This document shows positions 1 to 5,089 of a DNA stretch of 5,892 nt, piece after piece. Position numbers and translations under genes: made by a program. The stretch is taken from the NCBI GenBank assembly GCA_913031335.1, contig CAJWGI010000099.1, positions 1 to 5,892 on the forward strand, written 5' to 3'. The notes under the pieces are model-generated. The model was not told the DNA's origin. It made no database searches and saw only the letters and a list, made by a program, of their open reading frames with translations. Source of the DNA: an uncultured Anaerolineales bacterium (GTDB lineage Bacteria > Chloroflexota > Anaerolineae > Anaerolineales > UBA11657). Each line of letters begins with the position of its first letter. Position 1 is the first letter of the stretch.

Positions 1-35
1 TACATGACTTACCTGCGTTCCCGCTGAGCGTATCC

Positions 36-64
36 TTGCTTTCTCTCTGCAAAACGGTGATAAT
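36..64 (+). promoter_or_regulatory. candidate sigma-70-type promoter for the aminotransferase-gatB operon
   Basis: TTGCTT at 36-41 and GATAAT at 59-64 are separated by 17 bases, matching the -35/-10 layout of a housekeeping promoter with a fair match in each box. Transcription would start near 71, leaving about 75 bases before the possible leader ORF. It is the best promoter-like pair upstream of the operon, but it was found by eye and has no experimental support. The only trace of an upstream gene is a frame open from the left edge that stops at TGA 25-27. Confidence 0.45.
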
Positions 65-83
65 GCGGGCGGCTTCGCCCTGC
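65..83 (+). other. small GC-rich hairpin near the predicted transcription start
   Basis: GGGCG at 67-71 pairs with CGCCC at 76-80 across a GCTT loop, and GC at 65-66 can pair with GC at 82-83 around a bulged T at 81. No T-run follows, so it is not a standard intrinsic terminator for an upstream gene. It straddles the predicted start site, so it may matter only at the DNA level or be chance in GC-rich sequence. Confidence 0.3.
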
Positions 84-147
84 AAGATAGAACCAGACGC
101 GTGCGACAGCCCGGGGAACATCCACTAAATGGAACGGGAGATTGTGC

Positions 148-201
148 ATGGCTAAACCTTTCGCACGGCGCCATTGCCACGGCCACGAGAAAGCACTATG
201 A
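148..201 (+). CDS. possible 17-residue leader peptide overlapping the aminotransferase start
   Basis: An ATG at 148 opens a 17-codon frame reading MAKPFARRHCHGHEKAL that ends in TGA at 199-201. The stop overlaps the aminotransferase ATG (198-200) in an ATGA arrangement, as at two other junctions of this operon. GGGAG at 136-140 lies 7 bases upstream of the ATG, a better Shine-Dalgarno site than the one in front of the aminotransferase itself. The peptide holds three histidines and one cysteine in a short run (H-C-H-G-H) after two arginines. It could be a coupling or attenuation leader, or a chance frame. No family is recognised and only comparison between relatives would show whether it is kept. 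Confidence 0.35.
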   Translation: MAKPFARRHCHGHEKAL

Positions 202-1358
202 CCACTTTCATCGCCGACCATGTGAACGCGCTGTCGCCCTCAGGAATCCGGCGCTTCTTCGACATCGCCGCCACGATGGATGACGTGATTTCGCTCGGCA
301 TTGGCGAGCCGGATTTCGTCACCCCGCCGCCGATTGTACAGGCCGGCATCGCCTCGTTGCAGCGCGGAGACACGCAGTACACCGCGAACGCCGGCACCAT
401 CGAGCTGCGCCGAGCCGTTGCGTCTCATCTGCTCCGCAAGTATGCAATCGAGCATGACCCAAAAAACGAGGTGCTCATCACGGTCGGGGTGTCGGAAGCG
501 CTTTATCTGGCCTTCGCGGCCACTCTGAACCCCGGCGACGAGGTCATCGTGCCGGAGCCGTGCTTCGTCAGCTACACAGCGCAAGTCGCGCTGGCCCACG
601 GCACTTCGGTCACCGTTCCGACCGGGCCAGAAAACGAATTTCAGGTAAAAGCCGAGGCGGTGGCGGCCGCTATCACTGCGCGGACAAAAGCGCTTCTGAT
701 TGGCTTCCCGTGCAACCCGACCGGCGCGGTGATGACGCGCGAGAACCTATTGGCCCTCGCCCGCCTTGCCGAGCAGCATGACCTGATGGTCATCTCTGAC
801 GAGATCTACGATCGGCTAGTGTACGGGTTTGAACACGTCTGCTTCGCCAGCCTGCCGGGCATGCAGGCGCGCACACTCACGTTGGGCGGTTTCTCAAAAG
901 ATTACGCCATGACCGGATGGCGTTTGGGCTACGTGGTCGGCCCGGCCGAAATCGTGGCTGGCTTGCGCAAGATTCACCAGTACACCATCATGTCAGCCGC
1001 GACCGTGGCGCAGGCGGCCGCGCTGCACGCGTTGGAGCACGGAGAAGAGCACGTCGAGGAAATGCGCCTGCGTTACGACCGCCGCCGCCGCTTAATAGTT
1101 GATGGCCTCAACGCACTCGGGCTAGATTGCTTCGAGCCGCGCGGTGCTTTTTATGCCTTTCCCTCCATAACGAAAAGCGGCATGGACGAGAACACTTTCT
1201 CTGCCCGGCTGCTGAAGGAAGAATCCGTCGCAGTGGTGCCGGGGTCAGCCTTCGGGCCCAGCGGGGTCGGGTTCGTGCGCTGCTCTTACGCCGCCGCGTA
1301 TGAAAAGATTGAAGAGGCGCTCCACCGCATGCAGCGCTTCATGCAGCGCCACGGATAG
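198..1358 (+). CDS. class I/II PLP-dependent aminotransferase (aspartate/aromatic type)
   Basis: A 386-residue cytosolic fold-type I aminotransferase, of normal length for the family, that moves an amino group from an amino acid to a 2-oxo acid using pyridoxal phosphate. Visible landmarks are GEPDF (36-40), NPTG (173-176, Asn173 contacting the cofactor), DEIYD (Asp201 for the pyridine nitrogen, Tyr204), SKDYAMTGWRLG with the Schiff-base Lys234 and phosphate-binding Arg242, and Arg361 in FVRCSYA for the substrate carboxylate. The ATG at 198 was chosen because the protein then starts like its relatives and a weak GAGAAAG sits at 187-193; a TTG at 174 would add eight residues without a ribosome site. 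It is the first gene of the operon, with gatB 2 bases downstream. Substrate is not decided by sequence: aspartate is likely, but alanine, aromatic or succinyl-diaminopimelate activity is possible. Confidence 0.93.
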   Translation: MTTFIADHVNALSPSGIRRFFDIAATMDDVISLGIGEPDFVTPPPIVQAGIASLQRGDTQYTANAGTIELRRAVASHLLRKYAIEHDPKNEVLITVGVSEALYLAFAATLNPGDEVIVPEPCFVSYTAQVALAHGTSVTVPTGPENEFQVKAEAVAAAITARTKALLIGFPCNPTGAVMTRENLLALARLAEQHDLMVISDEIYDRLVYGFEHVCFASLPGMQARTLTLGGFSKDYAMTGWRLGYVVGPAEIVAGLRKIHQYTIMSAATVAQAAALHALEHGEEHVEEMRLRYDRRRRLIVDGLNALGLDCFEPRGAFYAFPSITKSGMDENTFSARLLKEESVAVVPGSAFGPSGVGFVRCSYAAAYEKIEEALHRMQRFMQRHG

Positions 1359-1360
1359 AA

Positions 1361-2848
1361 ATGGATTATCAGGCAGTCATTGGGCTGGAGGTTCACGCCG
1401 AATTACAGACGCAATCGAAGATGTTCTGCGGCTGCCGCGTGGTGGATTCCACCACCCACGAGCCTAACCGCTACACCTGCCCGGTCTGCGCCGGAATGCC
1501 GGGCGCGCTGCCGGTGGCAAACCAGCGCGCAGTGCAGCTAGCGCTAATGGTCGCGCTGGCGTTAAAGTGCAAAGTGGCGCCGGAGAGCATCTTCGCGCGA
1601 AAAAACTACTTTTACCCCGATCTCCCAAAGGGTTATCAGATTTCACAATACGAGCGGCCGCTGGCGACGGATGGTCACATTTCCATCCCGACTGCGGACG
1701 CAGAGCGAAAAATCCGCATCCGCCGCGTGCATCTTGAGGAGGACACCGGCAAGCTGCTGCACCGCGAAAGCGGCGCCTGTGAGCGCGGCGCATCGCTGGT
1801 GGACCTGAACCGCGCCGGAGTGCCACTGCTGGAAATCGTCAGCGAGCCCGACTTGCGTTCGGAAGCAGAGGCGACAACCTACGCAAAGGCGTTGCACGCC
1901 ATCCTCACCTATCTGGGAGTGAACAGCGGCGACATGGAAAAGGGAGTCATCCGTTACGAGGCCAACATATCGGTACGTGAGCACGGCAGTGAAACTCTTG
2001 CCACCCGCACTGAAATAAAAAACCTGAACTCCTTTCGCGCGTTACAACGCAGCCTGCAATACGAAATCGAGCGCCAGATTGTCGCACGCGAAGCCGGCAG
2101 CCCGGTGCGGCAACAAACCCTGGGATGGAACGAAGCGCGCGGCGTGACCGTCGCGCAGCGCAGCAAGGAACACGCACACGATTACCGTTACTTTCCCGAG
2201 CCAGATTTGCCGCCGCTGCAGATTGACCCTGAATGGGTACAGCATATCCGCGCCGACCTGCCCGAGCTGCCCGCCGAAAAAACCGAGCGCTTCCGCGCCA
2301 TGGGGCTGAACGAATACGATGCGCGCGTGCTGGTGGCACAGCGCCCGGTCGCAGAGTTCTTCGAAACGGCCATGCGTGCCGGCGCAGAGGCGCACCCGCC
2401 CGTGCACGCCAAAACAATCGCCAACTGGGTGAGCAGCCAGCTTTTTGGGTTGCTGAACACGGCCGGCGTTAGCATCGAAAAGGCGCAGATAACCCCGGAG
2501 CGATTGGTGCACTTGCTGGCGCTGCTGCAGGCAGAGCGCATCAGCGCAAACAGCGCCAAGCAGGTGCTGCGCGAGATGGTGGCAACCGGCGCAGAGCCAC
2601 AAGCCATAATCAGTGAGCGCGGAATGGATCAGGTGAGCAATCCGGAGGCCATCGCGCAGGCAGTCAAAAAAGTGCTGGAAGATAACCCGGAGCAGCTGGA
2701 AAGTTACTTTTCCGGAAAAGAGACGCTCGCAAACTGGTTCTTCGGGCAGGTGATGCGCGCCACCGCTGGCAGGGCAAACCCGGTGATAGTTCGCGCAGCG
2801 CTGCAGACCGCTCTGCAGCACAAGGTTGATTCCAGCAGCCCCGAATGA
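1361..2848 (+). CDS. gatB: aspartyl/glutamyl-tRNA(Asn/Gln) amidotransferase subunit B
   Basis: GatB is the kinase-like, tRNA-binding subunit of GatCAB. It activates Asp-tRNA(Asn) or Glu-tRNA(Gln) with ATP so that ammonia from GatA can form Asn-tRNA or Gln-tRNA. The 495-residue protein is complete and slightly longer than the usual ~475. It shows IGLEVHAEL (7-15), a four-cysteine zinc site (Cys23, 25, 40, 43), HLEEDTGK (124-131) in the active site, NRAGVPLLEIVSEPDL (150-165), MEKGVIRYEANISVR (192-206), EIKNLNSFRALQRS (218-231) and DYRYFPEPDL (274-283). The last ~150 residues form the YqeY-like tRNA-binding tail, including a FFGQVMRATAGRANP segment. The start codon lies 2 bases after the aminotransferase stop and only a weak GGATAG precedes it, so translational coupling is likely. 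gatA and gatC are not in the window and must lie elsewhere. Confidence 0.98.
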   Translation: MDYQAVIGLEVHAELQTQSKMFCGCRVVDSTTHEPNRYTCPVCAGMPGALPVANQRAVQLALMVALALKCKVAPESIFARKNYFYPDLPKGYQISQYERPLATDGHISIPTADAERKIRIRRVHLEEDTGKLLHRESGACERGASLVDLNRAGVPLLEIVSEPDLRSEAEATTYAKALHAILTYLGVNSGDMEKGVIRYEANISVREHGSETLATRTEIKNLNSFRALQRSLQYEIERQIVAREAGSPVRQQTLGWNEARGVTVAQRSKEHAHDYRYFPEPDLPPLQIDPEWVQHIRADLPELPAEKTERFRAMGLNEYDARVLVAQRPVAEFFETAMRAGAEAHPPVHAKTIANWVSSQLFGLLNTAGVSIEKAQITPERLVHLLALLQAERISANSAKQVLREMVATGAEPQAIISERGMDQVSNPEAIAQAVKKVLEDNPEQLESYFSGKETLANWFFGQVMRATAGRANPVIVRAALQTALQHKVDSSSPE

Positions 2849-3762
2849 TGAGCACGGCCTCAACCAAGCCTGTCTGTGATTACGAGGGCTCTCGTTATCA
2901 GAGCGAATTCTGGGATAAAGGCGGGCGTGAATACGAAGACCGCGTGGAGCGCATAGCGCTGCGCCATCTGCTGCCCCGGAGCGGCGCGCTGTGTCTAGAA
3001 ATCGGCGCGGGTGCCGGGCGCCTGACGGGCGAACTCGCTCGCTTTGAGCGCGTGGCGCTGCTGGATTATTCGCGCACGCAGCTGCAGCAGGCACAGGAGC
3101 GCCTGGGCCGTGACGCCCGTTTCATTTACGTGGCCGCCGATGTTTACCGGCTGCCGTTCGTGGCCGGTCTCTTCGACGCCGCCCTGATGGTGCGCGTCGT
3201 CCATCACCTTGTGGATCCTCCCGCCGCGCTTGCCGGCATCCGCGCCGCCTTGCGTCCACGCGGCGCACTGGTGTTGGAGTTCGCCAACAAGCGCAATGCG
3301 AAGGCAATTATGCGTTACTGGCTCGGTCGACAGAGCTGGAGCCCGTTCAGCCCGGAACCGGTCGAATTCGCCAGACTCAATTTCGATTTTCACCCGCGCA
3401 GCATGCGCAGATGGCTACGCGAGGCGGGCTTCACTATCGGGCAGCAGCGCAGCCTTTCCCATTTCCGGCTGCCGATCCTGAAACGCGTTGTGCCAGCGGC
3501 ATGGCTGGCGGGCGCCGACGCAGCCCTGCAGCCCACCAGTGACCGTTGGCAGCTCACTCCGAGCGTGATGTTGCGCGCCGACGTGCACCCGAACGGGCCG
3601 GTCGCCGCAGCGCAAGCCTTCTTCCGTTGCCCGCGTTGTGCCGGCACCGAACTCACCGAGACCGGGAGCGAACTCGCCTGTCCAAACTGCGGGCGCGTGT
3701 GTGTTGTCAAGGACGGAATCTACGACTTCAAGGAACCGCTGCTGTCCAGGGAGGAAGCATGA
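2845..3762 (+). CDS. SAM-dependent methyltransferase with C-terminal Trm112-like zinc ribbon
   Basis: A 305-residue two-domain protein. The Rossmann methyltransferase domain (about 45-150) has motif I LEIGAGAGRLT (51-61), the ribose-binding acidic Asp74 in ALLDYS, Asp99 in AADVYRLPF as motif III, and FDAALMVRVVHHL (110-122) as motif IV. This is the class I, UbiE/methyltransf_11-like pattern. A linker region with conserved-looking WSPFSPEPVEF and NFDFHP segments follows. A zinc ribbon ends the protein: Cys262-Pro-Arg-Cys265, 13 residues, Cys279-Pro-Asn-Cys282, then VVKDGIYDF as in Trm112/YcaR proteins. The substrate is unknown. The ATG at 2845 overlaps the gatB stop by 4 bases (ATGA); a second ATG at 2848 would overlap by 1 base. 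No Shine-Dalgarno is visible, so it probably depends on coupling to gatB. From memory this family occurs in Chloroflexota, but that was not checked. Confidence 0.88.
   Translation: MMSTASTKPVCDYEGSRYQSEFWDKGGREYEDRVERIALRHLLPRSGALCLEIGAGAGRLTGELARFERVALLDYSRTQLQQAQERLGRDARFIYVAADVYRLPFVAGLFDAALMVRVVHHLVDPPAALAGIRAALRPRGALVLEFANKRNAKAIMRYWLGRQSWSPFSPEPVEFARLNFDFHPRSMRRWLREAGFTIGQQRSLSHFRLPILKRVVPAAWLAGADAALQPTSDRWQLTPSVMLRADVHPNGPVAAAQAFFRCPRCAGTELTETGSELACPNCGRVCVVKDGIYDFKEPLLSREEA
3751..3756 (+). promoter_or_regulatory. strong ribosome binding site that fixes the phosphoribosyltransferase start
   Basis: GGGAGGAA at 3749-3756 is an almost full anti-16S match two bases before the ATG at 3759, with its GGAGG core about 4-5 bases away. 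It is the strongest ribosome site within the operon and argues for the 3759 start over the longer in-frame opening that begins inside the methyltransferase gene. Confidence 0.6.
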
Positions 3763-4313
3763 GCACTGACGAAAGAGTGTATCCAATAGAAGTGGCCGGC
3801 GTGCGTCGAGAGCTGCCGCTCATGCAGGTCAAACCCGGCCTGCGCATCGCGGTACTCAACATACTCGGCGACACCGAACTGGCGCAGGCCGCAGCCGCCG
3901 CGCTGGCGCAAAAACTGGACGCCGTGGATTACGCGGTGCTGGTGACCGCAGAGGCAAAGAGTATCCCGCTCATCTGCGCGCTGGCAATCGCGGTGGAGAA
4001 ACCGTATGTGGTGCTGCGCAAAACGCACAAACCCTACATGGGCGATAGCCTGCGGGCGGAGACGCTCTCAATCACCACCGGTAAACCGCAGACGCTCTAT
4101 CTGGATGAAAAGGACCGCGCCCTGATTTCGGGCAAACGCATCGCGCTGATAGACGATGTAATCAGCACCGGCTCCACCCTGCAGGCGATGCGTCTGCTCA
4201 TGTCCAAAGCCGGCGCGGAGGTGTCCGCCGAAGCTGCCATCCTGACCGAGGGCGAGCGCTCGCAATGGGAGCATACATACGCGCTCGGCCATCTACCTCT
4301 GTTCACCGGATAA
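3759..4313 (+). CDS. APRT-like phosphoribosyltransferase
   Basis: A 184-residue type I phosphoribosyltransferase. The PRPP-binding signature IALIDDVISTGST spans 128-140 (Asp132, Asp133 and the TGST loop). VTAEAKSIPLICALA (62-76) matches the adenine/xanthine phosphoribosyltransferase segment that precedes the flexible region, and RKTHKPYM (87-94) resembles the flexible hood loop. Length fits APRT (about 170-190). The likely reaction is purine base + PRPP giving nucleotide + PPi in cytosolic salvage. The base is not certain: adenine fits best, but xanthine/guanine use or a PRPP-sensing role as in PurR-type proteins cannot be excluded. The ATG overlaps the methyltransferase stop (ATGA). It is the last gene of the operon; its TAA at 4311-4313 lies 1 base from the opposing endonuclease III stop. 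Confidence 0.88.
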   Translation: MSTDERVYPIEVAGVRRELPLMQVKPGLRIAVLNILGDTELAQAAAAALAQKLDAVDYAVLVTAEAKSIPLICALAIAVEKPYVVLRKTHKPYMGDSLRAETLSITTGKPQTLYLDEKDRALISGKRIALIDDVISTGSTLQAMRLLMSKAGAEVSAEAAILTEGERSQWEHTYALGHLPLFTG

Positions 4314-4314
4314 A

Positions 4315-5004
4315 TCACCCGTCCGCGACAGCAGCCCGGGCCACGTTCCAATAATCGCAGAAACTGCGCAGCGCGCATTGCGCGCATCTCGGGCGGCGCG
4401 CGTGGCATATTTCCCGTCCCAGCCGGATAAGATTCAGGTGAGCCGCGTAATAATGCTGCTGCCGGAACAGGGCCTCCAAATGCGGATGGGCGCCCGCCGC
4501 GCTCATCCAGTGCGGACGCAGGCCGAGGCGCCCAGTCACGCGGTGGACGTGAGTATCCACCGGAAAAGCAGGCCGCCGAAAAGCAAAGAGCAGCACAATC
4601 GCCGCCGTCTTCGGCCCGACACCCTTAAAACGCAGCAACCAGCGCCGCGCCTCTTCCACCGGCAGCTCGCCGAGAAACTGAAGCGATAGCTCGCCCCGCT
4701 CCGCGGTAATCTGGCGCAGCACCTGCTGAATGCGCGGGCCTTTCTGGTTGGCCAACCCGGCCGGCCAAATGGCCGCTATCACAGCCTCCGTCGGCGCGTC
4801 ACGCACCGCAGCCCAGTCCACGAAAGCGCTGCGCAGTGCATCGAAGGCGCGGTCACGATTACTGTCATTGGTGTTCTGCGAAAGTATGGTGGAAACCAGT
4901 TCATCCAGCGGCGGGAGCGGCTTCCGCCACACCGGCTGCCCGTAGGTTTTCAGCAGCGTGCGCAGCACTCGCTCGGCTTTGCGTTTCAACTCGGCCTTGA
5001 CCAC
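4315..5004 (-). CDS. nth: endonuclease III-type DNA glycosylase/AP lyase with [4Fe-4S] cluster
   Basis: A 229-residue HhH-GPD base-excision enzyme that removes oxidised pyrimidines and cuts the abasic strand. The fold markers are LVSTILSQNTND (36-47), the helix-hairpin-helix FKGVGPKTAAIV (126-137) with catalytic Lys132, FPVDTHVHRV (147-156) with catalytic Asp150, and an iron-sulfur loop with Cys200-X6-Cys207-X2-Cys210-X5-Cys216, the exact family spacing. With both Lys and Asp present it should be a bifunctional glycosylase/lyase rather than MutY, whose Lys is absent; thymine mismatch activity remains possible. The start is a GTG (5004-5002): upstream the frame meets TAG with no other start between. 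No Shine-Dalgarno serves this GTG, which fits the leaderless promoter described separately. It faces the operon convergently and the DNA methylase divergently. Confidence 0.94.
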   Translation of the reverse strand: MVKAELKRKAERVLRTLLKTYGQPVWRKPLPPLDELVSTILSQNTNDSNRDRAFDALRSAFVDWAAVRDAPTEAVIAAIWPAGLANQKGPRIQQVLRQITAERGELSLQFLGELPVEEARRWLLRFKGVGPKTAAIVLLFAFRRPAFPVDTHVHRVTGRLGLRPHWMSAAGAHPHLEALFRQQHYYAAHLNLIRLGREICHARRPRCAQCALRSFCDYWNVARAAVADG

Positions 5005-5010
5005 GCCCGC

Positions 5011-5016
5011 ATTATA
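5011..5016 (-). promoter_or_regulatory. consensus -10 box of nth, placed for a leaderless transcript
   Basis: The minus strand reads TATAAT exactly, followed by six bases (GCGGGC) and then the GTG start codon. Initiation 7 bases after the box would put +1 on the first base of the GTG, giving an mRNA without a 5' leader. No recognisable -35 lies 16-18 bases upstream (AGCATG at a 17-base spacer). The placement explains the lack of a ribosome site in front of nth. Confidence 0.5.
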
Positions 5017-5023
5017 GCCGCGC

Positions 5024-5038
5024 GCATGGCAACCATGC
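5024..5038. promoter_or_regulatory. 15-base dyad (candidate operator) between divergent promoters
   Basis: GCATGG at 5024-5029 and CCATGC at 5033-5038 are perfect inverted arms around CAA. The dyad falls in the spacer region of both the nth and the methylase promoters and abuts the methylase -10 box at 5039. That is a typical place for a dimeric regulator to act on both genes. The binding protein is unknown and chance cannot be ruled out. Confidence 0.4.
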
Positions 5039-5044
5039 TACAAT
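5036..5044 (+). promoter_or_regulatory. candidate extended -10 promoter of the DNA methylase
   Basis: TGCTACAAT contains the extended -10 TG one base before TACAAT (5039-5044). No good -35 is present at a 17-base spacer (AGCCGC), which is tolerable for extended -10 promoters. Transcription would begin near 5051, about 33 bases upstream of the methylase ATG at 5084. Confidence 0.4.
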
Positions 5045-5079
5045 CCTCCCCAAGCACACGCGCTTGACCAGCCCGCCTC

Positions 5080-5089
5080 TGGCATGCCA
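5080..5089. repeat. 10-base palindrome covering the methylase start codon
   Basis: TGGCATGCCA is a perfect palindrome whose centre includes the ATG at 5084-5086. It shares the GCATG core with the dyad at 5024-5038. No clear Shine-Dalgarno precedes this start. The site could be an operator or a recognition site for the methylase, or it could be coincidence. Confidence 0.35.

Noticed and set aside
1..128. Tail of an upstream gene, in the frame ending TGA 25-27 or the frame open to TAA 126-128
   Set aside because: The first is only eight codons and the second reads unlike a known protein and would cross the candidate promoter; neither can be identified from the bases in view.
174..197. TTG at 174 as the aminotransferase start
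   Set aside because: It adds eight residues unlike the family and has no Shine-Dalgarno; ATG 198 fits better.
2188..2607. Other minus-strand frames of 100-160 codons inside gatB and the methyltransferase
   Set aside because: They have no ribosome sites or recognisable domains and overlap strongly supported genes.
2042..3094. 350-codon minus-strand open frame antisense to gatB and the methyltransferase
   Set aside because: It lies wholly under two well-supported genes, matches no family I know, and such mirror frames are common in GC-rich coding DNA.
3546..3758. Longer N-terminal extension of the phosphoribosyltransferase frame
   Set aside because: It runs out of frame inside the methyltransferase zinc-ribbon region and has low-complexity Arg-rich translation; the strong ribosome site points to ATG 3759.
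4986..5016. TTGACC at 4997-5002 with ATTATA at 5011-5016 as a plus-strand promoter
   Set aside because: The boxes are only 8 bases apart, far too close for sigma-70; ATTATA is better read as TATAAT on the minus strand.
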